NCBI GenBank assembly: GCA_001995005.1
Contig: MDJN01000104.1
Coordinates: forward strand, 1-13,509
Direction of reading: 5' to 3'
DNA from: Candidatus Parepulonipiscium sp. PG-Nun2H_MBin03
GTDB taxonomy: Bacteria > Bacillota > Clostridia > Lachnospirales > Cellulosilyticaceae
Length of the DNA: 13,509 bases
Positions 6,421-13,509 of the stretch are shown piece after piece; the first letter of the stretch is position 1, and the number at the start of each line of letters is the position of its first letter. The notes under the pieces were generated by a model. That model did no database searches. It saw nothing but the letters and a program-made list of their open reading frames with translations, and was not told the DNA's origin. A program made the translations under genes and the position numbers.

Positions 6421-8200
6421 TTTTTTTGTTAATGTGATTAAAAACAGTATGTTGTTAAGAGTAATTAATAAGGTATATTATACAGTACAAAATATATGGT
6501 ATAGAAGTTTAATATATAAAATTGTATTTCTAAATCCCATTGCATTAAATTTAGAAAATAGTACAACCTATAAAATTTTTAGTTTACCGTTTACTGTGCT
6601 TAACAAATTATCTCACACATCACATAGGCGGATAATAGATGAAAGCTTAGTCATAAATATAATAAAAGAATATTTATATATGGTAATGCGAATAAACACT
6701 AGGTTAATTGGTAGTTTTATAGCAATGATTATGCTTTTTTATGGAAAGATAAACACTGTAACTATATCTATATTTATAGTAGCAATATTACTTGCGATAA
6801 TAAATGTAGATTTAACTGAAAAGGCAAAAGAAAGTTTAATATGCAAACTAATATTTTACCTAGCAGATTTTAAGATAGCAACTATAAAAGATACTAAATA
6901 TAAAAATAATACATTATTGTTTGGATTGTGTGCTGGAGTGTTAACAGGAATATTGATGATGTTAGCAGGCAATATATTAGGTATATTTCTGTTTGTGGCC
7001 CTTACTGGCATAAGTTTTGTATTTTTAGACCCAGTGTATGGATTATACTGTACTATATTAGCAGCACCAATATTTCCAACTAAGTTAATATTAGGCCTTT
7101 GTGCAATGGTAATTTTATCTATAATAATAAGAAATATAATAGACAGTAAATATAAATGGAAATTAGATGATATAGGATTTATAATAATAGGTTTATTATT
7201 GGTATATCTAATTAGTGCGTTATTTTCATTCTTTCCGTTTAATGGTATATTTGTATTAGCGGTTTATGCAATGTTTATTGGATATTATATAATAGCAAGA
7301 CAGTTGTTGACAAGCCAAGACATTATAATCAGGTGTATAAAACTATTTGTTTTGACAGGTGCACTAGTATCTGCATATGGGATTTTGCAATATATATTTG
7401 GTTGGGGAACAGAGCAAAATTGGATTGACCCAGAAGTGTTTGAAACTATTACAAAAAGAGCATACTCAACTCTTGAAAATCCAAATATATTAGGAGTATA
7501 TCTAATATTAACTATAATGATATCTGCAGGTGTTATGTTTACTAGAAAAACATACGGTTCAATGTTTTTTTATGCATGTGTTACAGGTGTGATGGGAATA
7601 TGCCTAGGTGCAACATATTCAAGAGGATGCTGGATAGGCGTAGTGATTGCTGGTGTTATATTCATCACGTTTTATAACGGGCGTTTATGGTTTTTTGCTA
7701 TCATAGCAATGTTGGTGGCCCCTTTCATATTACCAGAAAATATTATGATTAGATTATTAAGCATTGGAAATATGGAAGATACTTCTACTGCAATTAGGAT
7801 AAAGATATGGTTATCTTCGCTTAGGATGGGAAAAGACTTTATGTTAACTGGTGCAGGATTAGGTACGTTATCATATAAATACTTATATCCATTATATAAA
7901 TATTACTACATTCCGGCAGAACATTCGCATAATGCATTATTTCAAGTGTTTATAGAAGGTGGAATTATAGGTCTAATATTATTTATATTTGCGATATGGA
8001 GATTAATAAAACATCAGGCGGTTAGTATGGCTAAAAAAACTAGTCAAAATATATTAGGTCTTAGTGTAAGTTGTGGGGTAATAGGATTTTTTGTACAAGG
8101 AATGTTTGATTATCCGTTCTATAACTATAGATTAGTATTGATATTTTGGCTTGTGATAAGCTTTGGTGTAGCATTATGTAAGGAGGCTTGCAATGATTAA
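6410..8200 (+). CDS. O-antigen ligase/polymerase (Wzy_C, WaaL-like) family membrane protein
   Basis: The 596-residue protein has more than ten hydrophobic segments. The ATG at 6410 follows AAAGG and overlaps the murJ end by 11 bases. The Wzy_C/WaaL region lies in the second half: YSTLENPN (352-359), TYSRGCW (402-408), a long extracytoplasmic loop, and AEHSHNA (503-509), whose histidines sit where WaaL-type enzymes keep essential residues. Such proteins use undecaprenyl-PP-linked glycans outside the membrane, either polymerising units or transferring a chain to an acceptor. The first 60 or so residues are a polar/amphipathic extension with four copies of a short motif, N/R-S-x-x-x-x-I/V (3-9, 12-18, 32-38, 50-56). 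In context it is the likely polymerase or ligase of the secondary wall polysaccharide. Polymerase versus ligase cannot be decided from sequence. Confidence 0.87.
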   Translation: MENSFFVNVIKNSMLLRVINKVYYTVQNIWYRSLIYKIVFLNPIALNLENSTTYKIFSLPFTVLNKLSHTSHRRIIDESLVINIIKEYLYMVMRINTRLIGSFIAMIMLFYGKINTVTISIFIVAILLAIINVDLTEKAKESLICKLIFYLADFKIATIKDTKYKNNTLLFGLCAGVLTGILMMLAGNILGIFLFVALTGISFVFLDPVYGLYCTILAAPIFPTKLILGLCAMVILSIIIRNIIDSKYKWKLDDIGFIIIGLLLVYLISALFSFFPFNGIFVLAVYAMFIGYYIIARQLLTSQDIIIRCIKLFVLTGALVSAYGILQYIFGWGTEQNWIDPEVFETITKRAYSTLENPNILGVYLILTIMISAGVMFTRKTYGSMFFYACVTGVMGICLGATYSRGCWIGVVIAGVIFITFYNGRLWFFAIIAMLVAPFILPENIMIRLLSIGNMEDTSTAIRIKIWLSSLRMGKDFMLTGAGLGTLSYKYLYPLYKYYYIPAEHSHNALFQVFIEGGIIGLILFIFAIWRLIKHQAVSMAKKTSQNILGLSVSCGVIGFFVQGMFDYPFYNYRLVLIFWLVISFGVALCKEACND

Positions 8201-9302
8201 AGTACTACACGTATGCAGTGATACAAATATAGGCGGAGCGGGCAAGTACTTATTAAATTTATTCCAAAGTGCCTCTAGCACAGTGGATTTATTTTTCTTA
8301 CTACCACGCCATAGTAAATTAGCAGAAGTATTAAAAAATGCAGGAGCAAAAGTTATAGAGCTTAATATAACGGCAGATAAATCTTTAGCTATAAAAGACG
8401 TTTATAAAATATCAAGGTTAATTAATCGTTTAAACCCAGATATAGTACACACCCATGCAAGTCTTACTAGCAGGTTATGTTCTAAGTTATGTAATAAGAA
8501 AGTAATCTATACTAGGCATTATGTAGATGCACTAGATGTAAATACACAAGAAGTGAGCAGATTTAAAAAAGCAGTTAACAATGCGTTATGCGATGGAGTT
8601 ATTGGCGTGGCTAATGAAACTTTAGATGTAATATTAAAAATGGGTATTGATAAAGATAAAGTAAAAATAATACTAAATGGCGTAGCTCCTATAAATATGT
8701 ATAGCGTAGAAGAGAAAGATAATATAAAACATAAATATAATATACCCAACGATAAGATGGTAATACTGCTATTATCTAGGTTATCCAAAGAAAAGGGTGC
8801 TGATATATTTGTAGACGTGGTGGGTAAGATTGTAGAAACTAATAAAAATGTTATAGCAATTATAGCAGGGACAGGAAAAGAAGAGCAGAACATACGAGAT
8901 TTAATAGAACAAAAAGGCATGACACAATATATTAGACAAGTAGGTTTTATAGAAAATGTTGCAGAAGTACTTAATATAACAGATGTCATATTAAACACTT
9001 CTATAACAGAGGCTCAAAGCCTGTCATTATGTGAAGCTATGAGTTTAGGAATACCTGCAGTAGCAACAAACACAGGCGGAAACCCTAGTCTTATAAAGCA
9101 TGATTATAATGGATATATAGGCGATGTAGGAAACATAACGCAATTGGCATTCTTTACCAATAAACTATTAAACGATGACATAATTTACAAAACTATGAGC
9201 CAAAACGCACTAAAGGAATTTAAAAGCCACCACATCTCTACAATAATGAGTAAACAAACAGAAGAATTTTATAAACATATATTAAAGCAGGTGAAAAAGT
9301 GA
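8193..9302 (+). CDS. GT4-type glycosyltransferase with complete E-x7-E motif
   Basis: A 369-residue group 1 glycosyltransferase. The start is ATG 8193, six bases after a full AAGGAGG, and it overlaps the preceding stop by 8 bases. The N-terminal acceptor domain has NIGGAGKYLL (GGAGKY at 14-19) and DIVHTHASL. The donor domain starts near ILLLSRLSKEKGADIF, continues with AIIAGTGKEEQN, and has ITEAQSLSLCEAMSLGIPAV with both glutamates of E-x7-E (E273, E281), followed by TGGNPSLI. Unlike the GT4 enzyme at 3768 it shows the canonical active-site pair, and the two are too different to be recent duplicates. It is predicted to add a sugar on the cytoplasmic face to the lipid-linked polysaccharide unit. 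The specific sugar is unknown. Confidence 0.92.
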   Translation: MIKVLHVCSDTNIGGAGKYLLNLFQSASSTVDLFFLLPRHSKLAEVLKNAGAKVIELNITADKSLAIKDVYKISRLINRLNPDIVHTHASLTSRLCSKLCNKKVIYTRHYVDALDVNTQEVSRFKKAVNNALCDGVIGVANETLDVILKMGIDKDKVKIILNGVAPINMYSVEEKDNIKHKYNIPNDKMVILLLSRLSKEKGADIFVDVVGKIVETNKNVIAIIAGTGKEEQNIRDLIEQKGMTQYIRQVGFIENVAEVLNITDVILNTSITEAQSLSLCEAMSLGIPAVATNTGGNPSLIKHDYNGYIGDVGNITQLAFFTNKLLNDDIIYKTMSQNALKEFKSHHISTIMSKQTEEFYKHILKQVKK

Positions 9303-9781
9303 AAAATCTAAAATTTAGTATAATAGATATAGCCGTTATACTAGCATTTGCAGTTATAGTAGCAGTCGGCATAATATTATTAGGACAAGGGTCTGTTGCT
9401 ATTGCTGCAAAAACTGTACAAATAGAGGTTATAGCAGAAATTGCAAGTGTAGATAAGCCATTAATAGAAAGTATAGGATTAGACCAAATTTATCTTACAG
9501 TAGATAATGTAGATACAGCAACTATAACTAATGTTGAGTTAGAAACTTATCAAGAGACTATATATAACAAATATAGTAATAGTTATGAATTAGTTGATAA
9601 TGTAAATAATAAATATAACGGTATAATCACCTTTGTTACAGAAGTAACGGAGTCAGATATGGATTTTATGAGAGGAAGTACAAAGATAAAGGTAGGACTG
9701 CCAGTTTATATTAAGGGTAAAGGATACTCCGCTAGAGCTTATATAATAGAGATGAGAGTAATTGGCGGAGGTGAGATATAG
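9299..9781 (+). CDS. DUF4330 family protein, first of a tandem pair
   Basis: A 160-residue protein starting at GTG 9299, which overlaps the preceding TGA stop in GTGA; AGGTGA lies just upstream. A short cytoplasmic tail (MKNLKFSIID) leads into one hydrophobic segment at about 9-30, then an extracytoplasmic beta-rich domain (VQIEVIAEIASV ... GYSARAYIIEMRVIG). The 'iDi.vil' start, single anchor and strand pattern fit the DUF4330 family, for which I know no demonstrated function. In this operon it is followed directly by a second DUF4330 and then a DUF5693 protein. That suggests a membrane-bound accessory complex working on the outer face, perhaps in polymer export or attachment. The family call is by pattern recognition; the role is inference only. 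Confidence 0.72.
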   Translation: MKNLKFSIIDIAVILAFAVIVAVGIILLGQGSVAIAAKTVQIEVIAEIASVDKPLIESIGLDQIYLTVDNVDTATITNVELETYQETIYNKYSNSYELVDNVNNKYNGIITFVTEVTESDMDFMRGSTKIKVGLPVYIKGKGYSARAYIIEMRVIGGGEI

Positions 9782-10258
9782 ATGGGTAAAAAAATCAATA
9801 TAGTAGACGTAATAGTAATTATAATGCTAATAGTAATAGCATTTGGCCTATTTATAAAATTTAAACCTAGCGGTACCAATGAGATGGCGGCTAATCATAA
9901 AACAATAGATTACACAGTTAAGATTGACGGAGTACGAAATTATACAATAAACGCACTAGAACAAACGACAGCTGTTTACAGAGCAAAGACTAATGATTAT
10001 ATGGGTGAGATAGTCAATATTTCTTATGAACCATATAGAGCAGTAAAGGTAATAGAAGAAACAGCAGAACAACAATTAGTTCCTGTGCAAGATAAATACA
10101 CAGTATATATAACCATTCAAACAGAAGGACGAGAAGCGGATATGATGTACCTTGATAGTTCTGGAACAGAAATTTATATAGGCGGTAATGTGGATTGGTT
10201 TACAAAGTGGGTAAATATTTATAGTTCTCAAATAGTGGGTTATGAAATAATAAGTTAA
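9782..10258 (+). CDS. DUF4330 family protein, second of a tandem pair
   Basis: A 158-residue protein whose ATG directly abuts the stop of the first DUF4330 gene. Its ribosome binding site (GGAGGTGA) lies inside that gene, so translation is probably coupled. It has the same layout: MGKKINIVDVIVIIML, one membrane segment at about 7-27, then an outer domain with TIDYTVKIDGVRNYTINAL, MGEIVNISYEPY and YTVYITIQTEG. It is closer to the usual DUF4330 pattern ('v...vkgVr......l..gd.vyd...g.iv.v...p') than its neighbour. The two share layout but little identity, so the duplication is old and each may have its own role. No biochemical function is known to me. Confidence 0.8.
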   Translation: MGKKINIVDVIVIIMLIVIAFGLFIKFKPSGTNEMAANHKTIDYTVKIDGVRNYTINALEQTTAVYRAKTNDYMGEIVNISYEPYRAVKVIEETAEQQLVPVQDKYTVYITIQTEGREADMMYLDSSGTEIYIGGNVDWFTKWVNIYSSQIVGYEIIS

Positions 10259-10278
10259 ATAGAAAAGAGGGAAAGGTC

Positions 10279-11643
10279 ATGAAAAAAGTTGCTGTATTAA
10301 TTATGATTTTAATTTCATTTTGTATAACAATGGTTAGGATATATGGTGAACTACTAAATTATAATTTCCAAGTAGGTATTAGATATGAGGATGCACTTAA
10401 TATCGCAGATGTTACAAATACAACGCTTGACCAAGTACTACATGAATTTAAAGAGTTAGGCATAACCACTATAATGACTAGAGAATATTTTGAAAATACC
10501 TTGGATTTAAACATAATTCCTATAATGGATGAACAAAATTTAAACCTAGCTGATTTAGATAATATTTCTTATATCATCTGGGAAGGTGATATGCAAGATG
10601 CGGATATACAACGCTTAGGCAAAATTTATGGGCTAAGCTTTGTTGAGTTTTATACAAACACTCAAGCAGATTATAGAGAATTATTTTTAAATGATATTTC
10701 TAAGATAGCAAGGTTATATACAGATGAAAAAGTTACGCATATATCTACTATAAATAGAGTAGATAGGTATGAGCTGGCGTTTCACGAGAGGACAAACCGA
10801 ATTTTAATATTTACTTTAGATGAAAATGGAATAGATGCACTTAGGGATGATATAAGCTTATTTATTGAAAATATTACATCAGGAGGGTATGTATTAACTC
10901 AAGATGATGTGTATAATATAAATATTAATAATAAATTTCCAATCATACAACAAATTTTAGCGTTGCTATTTGCTATAGTTATTCCTATATTTGCTATATG
11001 TACTAAAATTAATACTGTTAACCACACATTTAAAGATGCGTTGGGCAGCTTTTTGGAAATAAATGCAATTACTATACTAGGAGCCATAGTTATAAGCAGT
11101 ATTTTAAGCGGGGGAACGTTTAGATTAGGTATTGATACTTTTAGGGGTGTTAAGGTGGCACATATTGCACCGATAATAATATTAGCTTTAATAATGTTAG
11201 TATTATACAAAAAAGTTATAGTTAAAGAGTTTAAATCAGCAGATAAAAAGGCAATATTAGTAGTAGGTATTTCAATATTTTTTGTGCTATATATTTATAT
11301 AAGACGTACTGGTAATAGCGATATAGCTATGCTGGAGATGACATTTAGAGAATGGTTGGGTAGCATTTTTGGAATAAGGCCAAGGACGAAAGAATTTTTA
11401 ATAGGACATCCTGCACTAATAATAGGATTATATTGTTGGGTTAATTGGATTAGATGGTTAGGCCTATTAATAGGTATAATAGGACAAATTTCTATTATAA
11501 ATACATTTGTGCATATGCACACTCCGTTTATGACCTCTATGCTAAGAACTGGATATGGAATAATATTAGGAGTTATAGTAGGAATACTTGCAGTGAAATT
11601 AATATTTAAGGTGATTAATAGATGGATAATAAAACAAGAGTAG
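10279..11643 (+). CDS. DUF5693 family multi-pass membrane protein
   Basis: A 454-residue protein starting at ATG 10279 after GAGGGAAAGG. An N-terminal membrane segment (about 3-22) is followed by an extracytoplasmic domain of about 200 residues opening with VGIRYEDALNIADVTNTTLD and FKELGITTIMTREYF, a start I recognise for DUF5693. From about residue 225 there are some seven to eight membrane segments. Family hallmarks sit in the C-terminal half: RTGN at 343-346 and RPRTKEFLIGHP at 367-378, a basic cluster next to membrane helices. As I remember the family, members are often over 600 residues, so this one seems to have a compact outer domain. Its function is unknown. Placement between the DUF4330 pair and csaB is, as I recall it, also seen in other Bacillota, which suggests a dedicated part of secondary wall polymer assembly. 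Confidence 0.82.
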   Translation: MKKVAVLIMILISFCITMVRIYGELLNYNFQVGIRYEDALNIADVTNTTLDQVLHEFKELGITTIMTREYFENTLDLNIIPIMDEQNLNLADLDNISYIIWEGDMQDADIQRLGKIYGLSFVEFYTNTQADYRELFLNDISKIARLYTDEKVTHISTINRVDRYELAFHERTNRILIFTLDENGIDALRDDISLFIENITSGGYVLTQDDVYNININNKFPIIQQILALLFAIVIPIFAICTKINTVNHTFKDALGSFLEINAITILGAIVISSILSGGTFRLGIDTFRGVKVAHIAPIIILALIMLVLYKKVIVKEFKSADKKAILVVGISIFFVLYIYIRRTGNSDIAMLEMTFREWLGSIFGIRPRTKEFLIGHPALIIGLYCWVNWIRWLGLLIGIIGQISIINTFVHMHTPFMTSMLRTGYGIILGVIVGILAVKLIFKVINRWIIKQE

Positions 11644-12722
11644 TCATATCAGGTTATTATGGCTTTGATAATATAGGTGATGAAGCCATACTCTATACAA
11701 TGATAAAAATGCTAAAAATAAGTATACCAAATATAAGTATAGTCGTACTTTCTAATAACCCAAAGATGACCGAACAATTATACAATGTCAAATCGGTTAA
11801 TCGCTGGAACATAAAATGTATTGTACAAAATATAAAAAACTGTGACCTATTGATAAGTGGCGGAGGCAGTTTGTTGCAAGATGTAACTAGTATAAAGACC
11901 ATACCGTATTATTTAGGGATAATAAAAATAGCATTAATGTGCAACAAAAAAGTAGTATTTTACTCACAAGGAATAGGTCCTATAAACAAGAAGATAAATA
12001 GATATCTAGTAAAAAATATATCTAATAAAATAGAACACATTTTTGTACGAGACACAAACTCAAAACGAGTATTGCAAAGTATGGGAGTGAAGACTCCTAT
12101 TGATGTATCCATAGACCCAGTGTTTGGCATACAAATAGATGAAAATGAATATAGCGAAATAAAACAACAGTTGTCTAATAAAAAGAGTGTAGGAATTTAT
12201 CTTAGGCCTTGGAAAAATAATAACCTAATAATAAACTGCATGTCAAAGGTAATATTAAGCTTAATACAAGATGATTATGAAGTATATATGATTTGTATGC
12301 AACCCGAACAAGACATAAAAATAGCCAAAGATGTGGCAAAAAGAGTTGAAAGTAATCACCTAAAAATAATAGAACAATCATTAACTATAAATAAAACTTT
12401 ATCTTATACTGCCAATTTTGACTTTATAATCGGTATGAGATTACACAGCCTAATTATGGCAGTTGCAACAAATACACCTGTAATAGCACTGTCATATGAC
12501 CCGAAAGTAGAAAATGTAATGAGTGAGATGCAACTACATCACCATATAAAAATAGATGAGATATCACCTAATGAGATATTATCCCAAATAAAATATATAG
12601 AACAAAACTTAGAAAGCGAAGTAAAATTTATTAAATATATTAAAGAAGAAAGAACTCAAGATATATATATACCGATAGATCATATCAAAAAAATTTTGCA
12701 AGAAGAGGTTGATGGCACATAA
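11622..12722 (+). CDS. csaB: Polysaccharide pyruvyl transferase CsaB
   Basis: The 366-residue enzyme starts at ATG 11622 after AAGGTGAT and overlaps the DUF5693 gene by 22 bases. It shows the PS_pyruv_trans pattern: GYYGFDNIGDEAIL (11-24), SGGGSLLQD (79-87), SQGIGP (115-120), VRDTNSKRVL, then the C-terminal donor half with GIYLRPW and GMRLHS (271-276) containing the conserved His275. CsaB transfers pyruvate from phosphoenolpyruvate to form a ketal on a sugar (beta-ManNAc in characterised Bacillus/Paenibacillus systems) of the secondary cell-wall polysaccharide. The negative pyruvylated sugars bind S-layer-homology (SLH) domains of surface proteins. The gene precedes a TagA-type ManNAc transferase, which fits this substrate. 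Length and motifs are normal. It is cytoplasmic or membrane-associated. Function is assigned with high confidence; the sugar acceptor is inferred. Confidence 0.95.
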   Translation: MDNKTRVVISGYYGFDNIGDEAILYTMIKMLKISIPNISIVVLSNNPKMTEQLYNVKSVNRWNIKCIVQNIKNCDLLISGGGSLLQDVTSIKTIPYYLGIIKIALMCNKKVVFYSQGIGPINKKINRYLVKNISNKIEHIFVRDTNSKRVLQSMGVKTPIDVSIDPVFGIQIDENEYSEIKQQLSNKKSVGIYLRPWKNNNLIINCMSKVILSLIQDDYEVYMICMQPEQDIKIAKDVAKRVESNHLKIIEQSLTINKTLSYTANFDFIIGMRLHSLIMAVATNTPVIALSYDPKVENVMSEMQLHHHIKIDEISPNEILSQIKYIEQNLESEVKFIKYIKEERTQDIYIPIDHIKKILQEEVDGT

Positions 12723-13465
12723 TGAGAGACCAAACAGATGTATTAGGAATAAAAATTGATATAGTAACAATGGACAGGGCAGTAAGAGTGGCAAAAAGGT
12801 TTATAGATAAATCCAAACGACCTCGCATAATATGCACGCCTAATCCTGAAATAATTATGTTAGCTCAGCAAAACCGCATGCTGAAAAATATATTAAATAA
12901 AGCCGACATGGTAGTCCCAGATGGCATAGGCGTTGTAATAGCATCAAGGATATTAAATCAAAAACCACTACCAGAAAGGGTGGCAGGATATGACTTGGTG
13001 CAAAATCTGATGAAGCTTGAGGGGAATAAATTTTATTTCCTAGGGGCAGAAAAAAATATAGTAAAAATGGCAGCTAATAAAATGCAAAAAAAATATCCTA
13101 TAAAAGTTGTTGGGTATAGGGACGGATATTTTAAAGCAGAACAAACAAAAGATATTGTAAATGAAATAAATAGCAGTGGGGCAAACATTCTATTAGTAGC
13201 ATTGGGTGCTCCGAAGCAAGAAATATGGATTAGTGAAAATATAGATAATCTACCAAATATTAAAATTGTTGTTGGAGTAGGCGGCAGCTTTGACGTTATG
13301 GCAGGAAAAGTAAAAAGAGCACCTAAGATGTTCAGGAGCCTAGGGCTTGAGTGGTTTTATAGGCTAATAACACAGCCGACTCGTGCAAAAAGAATGTTAG
13401 TGTTGCCTAAGTTTTTGATAAAAGTTATAGTAAAAAAGGTAAAATTGATAAGTGGAATAATTTAA
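12722..13465 (+). CDS. tagA: WecG/TagA/CpsF glycosyltransferase (UndPP-GlcNAc ManNAc transferase)
   Basis: A 247-residue GT26 enzyme whose ATG overlaps the csaB stop by one base (TAATG), so translation is probably coupled. Motifs in order: TPNPEII (39-45), ADMVVPDGIGV (61-71) with the candidate catalytic-base Asp67, PERVAGYDL, FYFLGAEKN, VGYRDGYF, LLVALGAPKQEIWI and VGGSFDVMAGK. The C-terminal tail EWFYR...QPTRAKR carries R214, R221 and R224. As I recall the structural work on Thermoanaerobacter TagA, this C-terminal appendage and its arginines serve membrane docking and catalysis. The enzyme adds N-acetylmannosamine, or a related sugar, from the UDP donor to undecaprenyl-PP-GlcNAc, the first committed step of wall polymer synthesis. 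It probably makes the linkage or base unit that CsaB later pyruvylates. An eight-base A tract at 13086-13093 is a possible slippage site but the frame is intact. Confidence 0.95.
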   Translation: MRDQTDVLGIKIDIVTMDRAVRVAKRFIDKSKRPRIICTPNPEIIMLAQQNRMLKNILNKADMVVPDGIGVVIASRILNQKPLPERVAGYDLVQNLMKLEGNKFYFLGAEKNIVKMAANKMQKKYPIKVVGYRDGYFKAEQTKDIVNEINSSGANILLVALGAPKQEIWISENIDNLPNIKIVVGVGGSFDVMAGKVKRAPKMFRSLGLEWFYRLITQPTRAKRMLVLPKFLIKVIVKKVKLISGII

Positions 13466-13475
13466 GTGGTATATT
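13445..13475 (+). promoter_or_regulatory. Weak candidate promoter at the end of the operon
   Basis: TTGATA at 13445-13450 and TATATT at 13470-13475 are separated by 19 bases, with an extended -10 TGG just before the second box. It would read out of the window into a gene not seen here. The -35 box lies inside the tagA end. In such AT-rich DNA boxes like these appear often by chance, and no terminator hairpin is visible in the last 44 bases. Confidence 0.22.
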
Positions 13476-13509
13476 ATACTAAAAATATAAGATAGATGTA
13501 CTAAATTAA

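Noticed and set aside
8519..8998. Minus-strand open frame of 159 codons
   Set aside because: It is antisense to the second GT4 gene and is low-complexity Ser/Thr/Ile-rich, as expected for a shadow frame.
9299..10258. Recent tandem duplication of the two DUF4330 genes
   Set aside because: The layouts agree but the sequences share little identity, so any duplication is old.

Overview
The window is a strongly AT-rich stretch. Leucine is mostly TTA, isoleucine mostly ATA and arginine mostly AGA. All genes lie on the + strand, tightly packed, with purine-rich Shine-Dalgarno sites and several TTG or GTG starts. The families present (LytR-CpsA-Psr ligase, CsaB pyruvyl transferase, WecG/TagA glycosyltransferase, DUF4330, DUF5693) and the base composition point to a low-GC member of the Bacillota, most likely the class Clostridia. 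I cannot place it more finely. All three stop codons end genes, so the genetic code looks standard.

Layout. Bases 1-677 hold the 3' part of an LCP (LytR-CpsA-Psr) cell-wall ligase with a LytR_C tail. It is followed after 15 bases by a large secreted phosphodiester glycosidase (NAGPA-like, 693-3500) with Ig-like, carbohydrate-binding-like and degenerate phosphoesterase-like modules. A gap of about 267 bases (3501-3767) follows. It has no intact gene but contains a possibly decayed reading frame and a tRNA-like or otherwise structured stretch next to the following gene. From 3768 to 13465 there are nine genes that overlap or nearly touch, so they are probably one transcription unit: GT4 glycosyltransferase, MurJ-type flippase, O-antigen ligase/polymerase-like membrane protein, second GT4 glycosyltransferase, two DUF4330 proteins, a DUF5693 membrane protein, CsaB, and a WecG/TagA glycosyltransferase. 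The last 44 bases hold only a weak candidate promoter.

How the genes may work together (inference from families plus context). The set looks like a nearly complete pathway for a secondary cell-wall polysaccharide of the pyruvylated type that holds S-layer-homology proteins. TagA adds the ManNAc-type second sugar to undecaprenyl-PP-GlcNAc, and the two GT4 enzymes extend the unit. CsaB adds pyruvyl ketals, and the MurJ-like protein could flip the lipid-linked unit. The O-antigen ligase-like protein could polymerise or transfer it outside, and the LCP protein could attach it to peptidoglycan. The NAGPA-like enzyme could trim sugar-1-phosphate diester bonds. The DUF4330 pair and DUF5693 protein have no known job. 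Their position inside this operon makes them the best candidates here for undescribed parts of the envelope polymer machinery. I see no mobile element, CRISPR array, rRNA or intact tRNA.
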